In this document: positions 1-6,408 of the stretch, piece by piece
Layout: each line of letters begins with the position of its first letter
Position numbering within the stretch: the stretch's first letter is position 1
Source of the DNA: CAZJQT01 sp964604415
Lineage (GTDB): Bacteria; Patescibacteriota; Saccharimonadia; Saccharimonadales; CAZJQT01
NCBI GenBank assembly: GCA_964604415.1
Contig: CAZRYT010000006.1
Coordinates: forward strand, 1 to 28,574
Reading direction: 5' to 3'
Length of the DNA: 28,574 nucleotides
Translations under genes and position numbers: made by a program
Notes under the pieces: model-generated
Told to the model about the DNA's origin: nothing
Databases searched by the model: none
What the model saw: the letters and a program-made list of their open reading frames with translations, nothing else

Positions 1-54
1 AGCAGAGGCTTGAAGAGCCTTGTGTCCCCAGTTCGAGTCTGGGAGGAGCCACCA
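1..54 (+). tRNA. tRNA-Phe (GAA), 3' part, cut by the window edge
   Basis: The anticodon stem GAGGC/GCCTT closes the 7-base loop TTGAAGA, giving anticodon GAA (Phe). A 5-base variable loop, a T arm with the normal loop TTCGAGT, the 3' acceptor strand AGGAGCC, discriminator A and an encoded CCA follow. The acceptor 5' strand and D arm lie outside the window. Confidence 0.9.
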
Positions 55-217
55 GAAAATTTCTTTGGCATTTTGTCGTTGAGATTTTCTGCTATCTTTC
101 CAGATACGAACTGGATAGCTGCGAAGCAGCCAGTTCGGTGAAGCGAGGTCACGCGCAGATGCTTGCATCGAGCATGACCGAGTGGAAAAGGACGAAGTTC
201 GCTGTCTGGGATCCCAA
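55..217 (+). other. hairpin-rich spacer between two tRNAs
   Basis: No gene is visible here. The stretch folds into consecutive hairpins: CGAACTG (107-113) pairs with CAGTTCG (131-137) around an inner GCTGC-GAA-GCAGC stem; GGTCA (147-151) pairs with TGACC (175-179) around an inner GATGC-TT-GCATC stem; CGAA-G-TTCG lies near 195-203. No T-run follows, so it is not a standard terminator. It may be a pre-tRNA processing spacer, an unknown small RNA or an intergenic repeat. The structures are visible; the role is unknown. Confidence 0.5.
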
Positions 218-293
218 GCGGGCGTAGCTCAGTTGATAGAGCGCTTCCTTGCCAAGGAAGAGGCCGTGAGTTTAAGTCTCATCGCCCGCACCA
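218..293 (+). tRNA. tRNA-Gly (GCC) with altered elbow bases
   Basis: Acceptor GCGGGCG/CGCCCGC, D stem GCTC/GAGC, anticodon stem CTTCC/GGAAG with loop TTGCCAA (anticodon GCC), 5-base variable loop, T stem GTGAG/CTCAT, discriminator A and encoded CCA are all present. The D loop reads AGTTGATA, so position 19 is A instead of the nearly universal G, and the T loop reads TTTAAGT, so position 56 is T instead of C. The two changes compensate each other (A19-U56 for G19-C56). The first T-stem pair is G-U. Confidence 0.95.
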
Positions 294-305
294 AATTGAC
301 ACCAG

Positions 306-340
306 AAATAGCTCCCTTGATCGGGAGCTATTTGTTTATT
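306..340 (+). terminator. Rho-independent terminator after tRNA-Gly
   Basis: A perfect 11-bp stem, AAATAGCTCCC (306-316) with GGGAGCTATTT (323-333), closes a 6-base loop and is followed by a T-rich tail. It starts 12 bases after the tRNA-Gly CCA and should end the tRNA transcript. Confidence 0.85.
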
Positions 341-614
341 GATCTGACCGACGGTTTCAACCTACGTCCGGTGAGGTAGGCCACGCGAGACAAAAGATGC
401 AAATTACAGATTGATATGACGGTTATAACCTGCTATGAAATACGACCCGGGAGACGATTGGGATCTATGGCACCAAGTACGTTCCAGTCTCTTAGAATTC
501 TATTAGGTCAAAAATAAGTTATCACCGAGTATATTACCTGCCATAGCAGGAACCAAAGCACAAGCGTTGGATTTTCTAATACAGGGGCAGTAGAATACAA
601 TATTAAGGCCAATT
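341..614 (+). promoter_or_regulatory. non-coding stretch ending in the promoter of the 615 operon
   Basis: I see no gene or strong RNA structure in most of this stretch. Near its end, a TTGGAT box (567-572) and overlapping -10 candidates TAGAAT (591-596) and TACAAT (596-601) precede the start at 615. A weak AAGG (605-608) could act as ribosome binding site. The 5' leader would be very short. Confidence 0.4.
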
Positions 615-1328
615 ATGTCTTCATACACCAAAGCAGATAATAAACTATTATTCAGAATTGATTTCAGGCCGTCTCTTAAATACTACGATCACATGTTTGA
701 GATAGCCTCTGTGCTCGAAAGTGAATACGAACACTGGAAAGCTACCCATAATCCGGCTATGGGTGTACTTTTTGACGCGGAATCGAAGAGGCAGGTTAAC
801 ATTAGCAGTCAGTCTATTTCCTTTACGACTAAAAATGAAGCCATTCTAAAAGATCCTTATGAAGAGATCTCAAAACTAGTCGTTTTATTCTTATCCGAGA
901 ATAACGTCGCCGAGATTAGGCGTATTGGAGTCCGTAGAATGGGCATCCAGACCGTTAATCGTACTTACGAAGAGTTTATTGATCGATTCTTTAAGCAGTT
1001 CTACGGATCTCAAGAGCAACTTAAAGGCATAGCCGCAGATAAACTAGATGATGTAGTACTAGTATTACAAGGAATAAAAGAGGGTTTCAGTAACAGAAAT
1101 CAATTCGGGCCATTAAAGCAGGAAGAAGTTGAGAGGCTTTATGGTGTCGAAGAGTTCGAAACTGCTGCAGTTGATCTAAACAAGAAAACCGCAGTAATGG
1201 TTGATACGGATTTATTCTCTATCGTGGAAACTGATTTAGATGAAGCACTCGCCACTATAAAGGAGGCGCTCGGTGTAAGTGAGAAGATGCATGACGACTC
1301 TTGGAAATTAATACAGGACAACGTGTAG
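615..1328 (+). CDS. TIGR04255-like protein, first gene of a three-gene operon
   Basis: A 237-residue soluble protein with no signal peptide or membrane segment. The N-terminal strand LLFRIDFRP, the central basic stretch with RRIGVRRMGI (about residues 99-108), and the C-terminal strand MVDTDLFSIV followed by a helix ending in HDDSW resemble the sporadically distributed TIGR04255 family, whose function is not established. This is family resemblance by eye and needs a profile search. It is followed without a gap by the genes at 1331 and 1869, the last being PIN-like, so it may be the antitoxin or sensor part of a toxin-antitoxin or defence module. Position just after a tRNA cluster fits an acquired locus. 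Start ATG 615 follows a -10-like box and a weak AAGG. Confidence 0.5.
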   Translation: MSSYTKADNKLLFRIDFRPSLKYYDHMFEIASVLESEYEHWKATHNPAMGVLFDAESKRQVNISSQSISFTTKNEAILKDPYEEISKLVVLFLSENNVAEIRRIGVRRMGIQTVNRTYEEFIDRFFKQFYGSQEQLKGIAADKLDDVVLVLQGIKEGFSNRNQFGPLKQEEVERLYGVEEFETAAVDLNKKTAVMVDTDLFSIVETDLDEALATIKEALGVSEKMHDDSWKLIQDNV

Positions 1329-1330
1329 AT

Positions 1331-1885
1331 ATGTTTCCTACGACTACTTTACCGCCACCAGTCAAAGAAGATGTAGCCGAGCGCAGGGAATTTGATAATA
1401 ATCAAAGCCCTTCTTGGTATCAGACTGCATGGCCAAATAAGGCGAGTGAGTGGGGAGAAAGAACAATTGGCATCGGTGAGGTGCATGAGGATAGGATCTC
1501 CGAGGAGATGGTGACTTCTGGCAGGTCGTTTGTTGTCTATGACTACGCTACCCATAAATTATTCGCAGCTTGGGTTGAGAAATTAGGACAGCTCTTAAAT
1601 GAATGGGGGCAAAGCTCTACACTATCGAACGCGATTCGAGTCTCTGAACGATATTTGCTGGCGGTGCGTAAATCGACCGATCATCGCTTATTCATTTCTA
1701 GTGTTATTAATGTCTTACGATTTACGGAGATTGATCAAGAGAAGTCTGAGCAACTAGCAAGACTGTTAGCTAAATACGAAAACGAAAATATCTCCCGTCA
1801 ATCTACAACCGCCTTTATACGGGAATTAAGGACTAACGGGCTTTCTCCATCTTCGCTAGGTCAAGTAGATGTCGAGCAAGCCTAA
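1331..1885 (+). CDS. unknown protein, middle gene of the PIN operon
   Basis: I do not recognise this 184-residue protein. It has a proline-rich start (TTLPPP near residue 5), a Trp/Tyr-containing segment, and a mostly helical second half with charged heptad-like stretches (EKSEQLARLLAKYENEN). No catalytic motif or membrane segment is visible. ATG 1331, two bases after the upstream stop, is preferred; an in-frame TTG at 1301 would add 10 residues and overlap the first gene by 28 bases. Its end overlaps the PIN-like gene by 17 bases, so the three should be translationally coupled. By position it could be an antitoxin or adaptor for the nuclease; this is inference only. Confidence 0.6.
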   Translation: MFPTTTLPPPVKEDVAERREFDNNQSPSWYQTAWPNKASEWGERTIGIGEVHEDRISEEMVTSGRSFVVYDYATHKLFAAWVEKLGQLLNEWGQSSTLSNAIRVSERYLLAVRKSTDHRLFISSVINVLRFTEIDQEKSEQLARLLAKYENENISRQSTTAFIRELRTNGLSPSSLGQVDVEQA

Positions 1886-2636
1886 ACACTTACTGGATAC
1901 TTCCATCTTCTCCGAGATGTTCAAGAATGATCTGCCGACTTTCGAGGCGTTTATAAACTCATGTGCGGATGGCCGCAGGTTTGCGGCATACTATACGGCC
2001 ATTGAGCTTAATCGAGGTTTTTTGCAGGCTATGGTTGAGCATCATCAAAAAGTCCTTGAGCTGCAAGATGTGTCGGCAGCTATCATTGTGCTTAGTAATA
2101 AGCATGGTGTACGTACTTCAAAATACGGCAATATACTCCAAGCCTATATGTTGCGCTTTTCGGGCCCCATTAGCCCAGATTATCGTATCTATTCGGCACA
2201 ACTTGAAAATGTCATCTTCGATATGACTGATAGGGCGAATGAGCTTGTTAAACGGTTTATTGGACACTTCGAAGACCACGCCCTAGCTGCATTAAGTTTA
2301 TACGGGAGCGAAGACTATGATGGTTTCTTGGAAAGATGCAGTACTTCAAGCGATGTAGACTTCAAAGAGTTTTGGCTTGATCATGATTCTCAGATCTACA
2401 AGATGAGAGAAAAGATTCTCGATAAATGTCCGAGACTAAAAAAAGCAGAACTCGAGCTCTTTTATTTCTTAGAGGAACTACTCGGTGGGAACACTGAACC
2501 GGATTATGAGCACATCTCTGACTTTGCGATTTCATTAGAGTGTCCTCGCTCTCATGAAATGGTCGCACATGATAAATCATTCGAGATGTTTATCCCGCTT
2601 CAAGACAAAACGGGTGGTTATGTAACTTTGCCATAG
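1869..2636 (+). CDS. PIN-like domain protein, putative ribonuclease
   Basis: A 255-residue protein with the hallmarks of a PIN nuclease spread over an unusually long chain. The N-terminus has LLDTSIF with D10; E46 lies in YTAIEL; the C-terminus has D218 in ISDFAISL and D235 in VAHDKSF. These match the usual order of PIN metal-binding acids (D, E, D, D). Typical VapC-type PIN toxins are about 130-150 residues, so about 100 extra, largely helical residues (roughly 75-205) sit inside the fold. PIN domains cut RNA with Mg2+ or Mn2+, often tRNA or rRNA when toxins. It is the last gene of the operon begun at 615, starting inside the preceding gene. No terminator is obvious after it. Assignment is by motif; substrate unknown. 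Confidence 0.6.
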   Translation: MSSKPKHLLDTSIFSEMFKNDLPTFEAFINSCADGRRFAAYYTAIELNRGFLQAMVEHHQKVLELQDVSAAIIVLSNKHGVRTSKYGNILQAYMLRFSGPISPDYRIYSAQLENVIFDMTDRANELVKRFIGHFEDHALAALSLYGSEDYDGFLERCSTSSDVDFKEFWLDHDSQIYKMREKILDKCPRLKKAELELFYFLEELLGGNTEPDYEHISDFAISLECPRSHEMVAHDKSFEMFIPLQDKTGGYVTLP

Positions 2637-2674
2637 TTAACTGATAGGCACCCCCGTATAATAGTTATACTTTC

Positions 2675-2698
2675 ATGAACAGTGCTGCACCAAAATGA
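2675..2698 (+). other. possible 7-codon mini-ORF
   Basis: A perfect TATAAT (2657-2662) lies 12 bases upstream of an ATG that opens a 7-codon frame (MNSAAPK) ending in TGA, just ahead of the promoter for the gene at 2737. It could be a leader peptide or chance. There is no ribosome binding site, but the promoter would give an almost leaderless transcript. Confidence 0.2.
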
Positions 2699-2721
2699 CA
2701 GCAGGCAGTTTTGACAACTTT

Positions 2722-2730
2722 TGCTAAAAT
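2722..2730 (+). promoter_or_regulatory. extended -10 promoter, leaderless start at 2737
   Basis: TGCTAAAAT is an extended -10 (TGn plus TAAAAT). Counting 7 bases on from its last T reaches 2737, the A of the ATG, so the transcript should be leaderless. A TTGACA at 2711-2716 is only 8 bases from the box, too close to serve it as a -35. Confidence 0.55.
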
Positions 2731-2736
2731 GAATTT

Positions 2737-3354
2737 ATGAGAAAAATAGTTGTACTAAGTTTTATCAGTCTTGACGGGGTTATGCAGGCGCCAGGTGGGT
2801 CGGAAGAGGATAAGGCCGAAGGCTTTAAATATGGTGGCTGGACGTTCCCGTTCTTTGATGAAACCTCGGGGGAAGAAATGGGTAAGCAAATAAACGGATC
2901 GTTAGACCTGCTGCTGGGGCGCAAGACCTATGATATTTTTGCCTCTTACTGGCCACTGCAGGACGCAAAGACCAATCCGGTCGCTGGCCCGTTCAATAAA
3001 GCAACAAAATACGTCGTTTCGAATAACGAAGACTTTAAGACAAGCTGGGATAAATCCGTCCTGATAACTGGGGATGATGTAGTCGGACAGCTTAAAGAGC
3101 TAAAAGAGCAGGATGGACCAACACTCCAGGTGCACGGCAGCAGCAAGCTCATACAAACACTACTAAAGAACGATTTGGTAGATGAGCTATGGCTTAAGAC
3201 ATTTCCCGTCATCTTGGGCAAAGGTAAGCGCTTATTTGACGATGACGCCATCCCCCACACCTGGGATCTGACGTACTCTAACATTACCCCGAGCGGTGTC
3301 ATTTTTGCCAACTACAAAAGAGCTGGCGAGGTTAAGACCGGTTCTTTCGTCTAA
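2737..3354 (+). CDS. dihydrofolate-reductase-like (RibD C-terminal family) protein
   Basis: A 205-residue cytoplasmic protein of the RibD_C/YyaP reductase family. The order of motifs fits: MRKIVVLSFISLDGVMQ at the start, LLLGRKTYDIF (about 58-68), YVVS after a helix (about 91), a glycine/serine turn LQVHGSSKLIQTLL (about 130-143), and LVDELWLKTFPVILGKGKRLF (about 148-168). The family binds NADPH and reduces small substrates; most bacterial single-domain members have no proven substrate, so a role in riboflavin or folate synthesis should not be assumed. It stands alone with its own promoter, and no Shine-Dalgarno sequence is seen. Length is normal for the family. Confidence 0.85.
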   Translation: MRKIVVLSFISLDGVMQAPGGSEEDKAEGFKYGGWTFPFFDETSGEEMGKQINGSLDLLLGRKTYDIFASYWPLQDAKTNPVAGPFNKATKYVVSNNEDFKTSWDKSVLITGDDVVGQLKELKEQDGPTLQVHGSSKLIQTLLKNDLVDELWLKTFPVILGKGKRLFDDDAIPHTWDLTYSNITPSGVIFANYKRAGEVKTGSFV

Positions 3355-3360
3355 TCTATA

Positions 3361-3389
3361 TTGACACAAGCCTCTTGAAATTGTATAAT
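3361..3389 (+). promoter_or_regulatory. consensus sigma70-type promoter, leaderless gene at 3398
   Basis: TTGACA (3361-3366) and TATAAT (3384-3389) are perfect consensus boxes with a 17-base spacer. The predicted transcription start is 3396-3397, one or two bases ahead of the ATG at 3398, leaving no room for a ribosome binding site. Confidence 0.8.
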
Positions 3390-3397
3390 AGTTGCCC

Positions 3398-3742
3398 ATG
3401 ACAAATGAAAAGGTTGCCCGGGCTAACCTAGATCCTGAAAATATATCGCAGGCTATTTTTAAGCTGGACGGCGAAACTGTTGACACCGAATTAATGACAG
3501 CAGCTGAAGGTTTCGAATCTCAACCAGACCATGTTGTTGGTGTCCAAGACCTACAAGATGTTGACGGTAAAAAAACACGTCGTTTTTGGCTCTTGCCTAG
3601 GAAAATTCAAGAAGACCAGCCAGCCGAAGTTAGTTTTTATGAGAGCCACGAGGCTCTAGCGAAAGGTATCGGAGCCGCGGCTGGCATATTGACCGGCATC
3701 GTTGTTGCCAGAAGCCTATACGTTCGCCGCTATAAGAAGTAA
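3398..3742 (+). CDS. small protein with a C-terminal membrane anchor, unknown
   Basis: I do not recognise this 114-residue protein. About 85 polar residues are followed by a single hydrophobic segment near the C-terminus (GIGAAAGILTGIVVARSL, about 90-107) and a short basic tail YVRRYKK, the layout of a tail-anchored membrane protein with the bulk in the cytoplasm. ATG 3398 is chosen over an in-frame TTG two codons upstream because it sits at the predicted start of transcription from a perfect promoter. The strong promoter suggests good expression despite the small size. Confidence 0.6.
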   Translation: MTNEKVARANLDPENISQAIFKLDGETVDTELMTAAEGFESQPDHVVGVQDLQDVDGKKTRRFWLLPRKIQEDQPAEVSFYESHEALAKGIGAAAGILTGIVVARSLYVRRYKK

Positions 3743-3870
3743 AAATCCAGTAAATTATGGGTTTGTAAAAAATTTCGCTGACGTAGTCGCGTTTTTCTTA
3801 TAAAATTGCTCGTCCGTGTTTGAGTAGAAGGTTCTAGCCGTTTGCCATCATCTAAACAAGGAAGATGTAG

Positions 3871-4191
3871 ATGTTATTTAATCGATACGAGCCACTGCCT
3901 TTAAATCGACGAAAATTTGGCCCAAGGGAGATTCCTATCACTCCTAATGACATCCGAGCTTTGCACCAAGTGTACGGCGAGGAGGTGGCGGAGAATGTTC
4001 GAATTGCAGTCCAGCAGATTCGCCAAAACGGTGGCGTAGATCCCAATGTCCGCGATGCTATTTATCCTAATGACATTGATGGACACTATGACGAACCTGA
4101 ACTTTTGCGCACAGTCAGCAATTTTGCCATTTGGTTCACATTCAATCACGAACCCGGTAATTTTTCGCACTTAGTTACGCGGATTGATTGA
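3871..4191 (+). CDS. small hypothetical protein
   Basis: An unrecognised 106-residue soluble protein. A basic N-terminus (LPLNRRKFGPREIPITPND) leads into a helix (DIRALHQVYGEEVAENVRI); the rest is mixed, with aromatic residues near the end. No membrane segment or catalytic motif is visible. A purine-rich AAGGAAG lies about 10 bases before ATG 3871 and a TATAAA box lies at 3799-3804, supporting expression. It runs toward the tRNA-Cys gene on the opposite strand and stops 6 bases before it. Confidence 0.5.
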   Translation: MLFNRYEPLPLNRRKFGPREIPITPNDIRALHQVYGEEVAENVRIAVQQIRQNGGVDPNVRDAIYPNDIDGHYDEPELLRTVSNFAIWFTFNHEPGNFSHLVTRID

Positions 4192-4197
4192 TAAATA

Positions 4198-4271
4198 TGG
4201 AGGCGCGTACGAGATTCGCACTCGTGTACAGGGTTTTGCAGACCCTTGCCTAACTCCTCGGCCAACGCGCC
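4198..4271 (-). tRNA. tRNA-Cys (GCA) with altered elbow bases
   Basis: Read on the minus strand: acceptor GGCGCGT/ACGCGCC, anticodon stem AGGGT/ACCCT with loop CTGCAAA (anticodon GCA), discriminator T (the Cys identity base) and encoded CCA. The T loop is TGCGAAT, so position 55, nearly always T (pseudouridine), is G. The D loop AGGAGTTA aligns best with A at position 18 instead of G, so the usual G18-pseudouridine55 contact appears to be A18-G55. All stems remain intact. Confidence 0.93.
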
Positions 4272-4280
4272 ATCTGTAAA

Positions 4281-4314
4281 AGTATAACTGAATATGATTA
4301 AAATAAGATAGAAT
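4281..4314. promoter_or_regulatory. divergent promoters of tRNA-Cys and tRNA-Leu
   Basis: On the minus strand TATACT (complement of 4281-4286) lies about 10 bases before the tRNA-Cys 5' end. On the plus strand TAGAAT (4309-4314) lies 8 bases before the tRNA-Leu 5' end. The two tRNAs therefore share a 51-base divergent promoter region. Confidence 0.55.
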
Positions 4315-4322
4315 ATCAAAAT

Positions 4323-4410
4323 GGGCGAGTGGCGGAATTGGTATACGCGACAGACTTAAAATCTGTTGGCTGAATAAGCCTTGTGGGTTCAAGTCCCACC
4401 TCGCCCACCA
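4323..4410 (+). tRNA. tRNA-Leu (UAA)
   Basis: Acceptor GGGCGAG/CTCGCCC, D loop containing the normal GG pair, anticodon stem ACAGA/TCTGT with loop CTTAAAA (anticodon TAA), a long class II variable arm, T arm GTGGG/CCCAC with normal loop TTCAAGT, discriminator A and encoded CCA. Unlike the neighbouring tRNA-Cys, its elbow bases are canonical. Confidence 0.95.
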
Positions 4411-4493
4411 CGTCGGAACTAACTACAACCCCGCGCACCAATCAGAATCCCTTATGCTTGTACTATCGCTATCCACCGCATAAGATATTAATT

Positions 4494-4895
4494 ATGGAAA
4501 CAGGTGTAGAGGATGTTTCACGGTCGCCGGTTATACATCGACCAGACGACGATGAACTAATAGCTAAACTTGAGGATAAGCGCAAGGAATATGCTAGTCG
4601 TATTGGCGATGAATTTACTCACCCTGAGCAAGGTATCATTACTGGTTTAGCGGCGGGTTCAGTTCAGCCTCTTGATGCATATATAAAACTCAAACTCCTT
4701 AATGAAGTCCTCGAAAATGGTTCTGTGGCTACCTGGGATTTCACATCGCAAATATTTGAAGATTCAATATTAGCAAGCCTTGGCGAGACTTACGCGCGCG
4801 AAATTTTAGATCGGGCGGCAAATGCCTGCGGTGTCATTAATGCGTATTGCAACAATGACCAATCACAACTCGTAAGCGGTACTGGCTTACAATAG
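4494..4895 (+). CDS. small hypothetical protein
   Basis: An unrecognised 133-residue, acidic, probably all-helical soluble protein. Visible stretches include DDDELIAKLEDKRKEYASR and a C-terminal helix with YAREILDRAANACG. The open frame extends back into tRNA-Leu, so the real start must be later. ATG 4494 is preferred because a -10-like TAAGAT (4481-4486) with TTGTAC 17 bases further upstream would start transcription at about the ATG. No ribosome binding site is seen. Function unknown. Confidence 0.5.
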   Translation: METGVEDVSRSPVIHRPDDDELIAKLEDKRKEYASRIGDEFTHPEQGIITGLAAGSVQPLDAYIKLKLLNEVLENGSVATWDFTSQIFEDSILASLGETYAREILDRAANACGVINAYCNNDQSQLVSGTGLQ

Positions 4896-4942
4896 GCCTG
4901 CAAAGTGATACAATGTAGCTACACATTAACAGGGAGTTTGGG

Positions 4943-5506
4943 ATGTCTCTAGTCTGGATTGTACTGATTGTTCTGGGGTTGGTAGTAGTGGCCGGTGCGG
5001 TTATGTATAACGGCCTGGTGCGCTTGAACGTACGTGTCGACGAAGCTTGGAGTGATATTACCGTCCAACTAAAACGCCGTTATGACCTTATCCCCAATCT
5101 GGTAAATACCGTCAAAGGTTATGCTAAACATGAAAAAGAAGTCTTTGAGAATGTCACCAAAGCCCGGGCTGAAGCTCTTGGCGCCCAAGGTGTCAAAGAA
5201 ACCGCCAAAGCCGATGGTGAATTCCAAAAAGCTCTAAAAAGCATTTTTGCAGTCGCCGAGGCTTATCCAGAGCTAAAAGCCAGCGATAACTTCAAAGAAC
5301 TGCAAGCTGAATTAACCGACACCGAAGACAAAATCCAAGCAGCGCGGCGCTTTTATAACGGTTCGGCCCGTGACTTCAACATCAAGATCAAGACTTTGCC
5401 TACCAGCATTTTTGCCAATATGCTTGGTTTTAAAGCCCGTGAGTTCTACGAAGTTGATGAAGCTCAGGCTGCACAAGTTAGCGAACCAACTGAAGTAAAA
5501 TTCTAG
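4943..5506 (+). CDS. lemA: LemA family protein
   Basis: A 187-residue protein with one N-terminal membrane segment (about residues 3-23, VWIVLIVLGLVVVAGAVMY) followed by a long helical domain. NGLVRLNVRVDEAWSDI, LKRRYDLIPNLVNTVKGYA and FYNGSARDFN are the family signatures, and length is typical. LemA proteins are membrane-anchored helical bundles, probably facing outside, of unclear biochemical role. They often sit beside HtpX-type or other envelope stress genes, as here with htpX 23 bases downstream. An extended -10, TGATACAAT (4906-4914), and AGGGAG 6 bases before the ATG mark this as the head of the operon running to ligA. Confidence 0.95.
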   Translation: MSLVWIVLIVLGLVVVAGAVMYNGLVRLNVRVDEAWSDITVQLKRRYDLIPNLVNTVKGYAKHEKEVFENVTKARAEALGAQGVKETAKADGEFQKALKSIFAVAEAYPELKASDNFKELQAELTDTEDKIQAARRFYNGSARDFNIKIKTLPTSIFANMLGFKAREFYEVDEAQAAQVSEPTEVKF

Positions 5507-5529
5507 ATCACAAGTACTAGGGAACTGGA

Positions 5530-6408
5530 ATGTACTCACAAATTGCCGCCAATAAGCGCAAGACAGTTATCATCATGCTGTTTTTTATTGCTTTGGTTTC
5601 GGGCTTAGGCTGGTTGTTTGGTAAGTACACAACCCATCCAGCCATAACGCCTTTTGTGATTGTCGGTGCGCTGGTCTATGCCCTCATTAGTTATCTGGCT
5701 GGCGCCAGGATGACACTGGCTGTCAACCAAGCAAAACCGATCATAAAGAGTGATGACCCTAGACTTTGGCGCATTGTCGAAAACCTCAGCATTACTGACG
5801 GACTGCCAATGCCCAAAGTCTACATAATGGACGACCCAGCTCCCAATGCTTTTGCGACCGGTCGTGACCCGTCACGTTCTTCGGTCTGTGTGACTAGTGG
5901 CTTACTAGAAGTTATGGATGATCAAGAGCTGCAGGGCGTAATCGCCCACGAACTTGGTCACGTCAAAAACTATGACATCAGGGTTGGTATGATGGCTTTC
6001 GCCCTAGTAGCGGTGGTTAGTTTGATAGCCGATATCATGCTCAGAATGAGCTGGTTCAGGGGTGAAGAAGACAATAATAATTCCAATCAGCTCTTCTTTG
6101 TTCTAGGCATTGCTGCTGCCATTTTGGCACCTTTTATTGCCACTATGATTCAATTGGCCGTTTCGCGCAGTCGAGAGTATCTGGCTGACGCTACCGGAGC
6201 ATTGACTACTCGTTACCCAGAGGGCTTAGCTAGCGCCCTGGCCAAAATAGAGAAAACCGGTAGTGTGCTGAAGCACCAAAACACCGCTACAGCTCATCTA
6301 TTCTTTGTTAATCCACTCAAGGCTCACAGCCTGGCCAATTTGTTTAGCACCCACCCACCAATCGAAGAGCGTATCAAAAGACTAGAGCAGATGGAACGGC
6401 ATGCCTAA
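5530..6408 (+). CDS. htpX: HtpX-like membrane zinc metalloprotease (M48)
   Basis: A 292-residue M48 family protease that degrades misfolded membrane proteins. Two membrane segments lie near the N-terminus (about 13-30 and 39-58). The zinc-binding HELGH motif is at 140-144 (H140, E141, H144), and E216 in SREYLAD is the expected third zinc ligand. Two more hydrophobic segments (about 155-175 and 188-212) follow the HELGH motif. The late STHPPIEERI motif is typical. Length matches the family. It follows lemA and overlaps the next gene by 8 bases (ATGCCTAA), indicating coupled translation. The lemA-htpX pairing suggests a membrane quality-control unit. Confidence 0.96.
   Translation: MYSQIAANKRKTVIIMLFFIALVSGLGWLFGKYTTHPAITPFVIVGALVYALISYLAGARMTLAVNQAKPIIKSDDPRLWRIVENLSITDGLPMPKVYIMDDPAPNAFATGRDPSRSSVCVTSGLLEVMDDQELQGVIAHELGHVKNYDIRVGMMAFALVAVVSLIADIMLRMSWFRGEEDNNNSNQLFFVLGIAAAILAPFIATMIQLAVSRSREYLADATGALTTRYPEGLASALAKIEKTGSVLKHQNTATAHLFFVNPLKAHSLANLFSTHPPIEERIKRLEQMERHA

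Noticed and set aside
182..379. 65-codon open frame across the spacer and tRNA-Gly
   Set aside because: It runs through the whole tRNA-Gly and its terminator, with no ribosome site; the RNA features explain it.
218..2640. Integrated element flanked by a repeat of the tRNA-Gly 3' end
   Set aside because: I found no second copy of the tRNA 3' end downstream and no integrase, so island boundaries cannot be supported.
2711..2730. TTGACA at 2711 as a -35 for the gene at 2737
   Set aside because: Only 8 bases separate it from TAAAAT; the extended -10 alone is a better explanation.
4383..4493. 5' extension of the gene at 4494 into tRNA-Leu
   Set aside because: The added codons overlap the tRNA T arm and acceptor; ATG 4494 has a fitting promoter.
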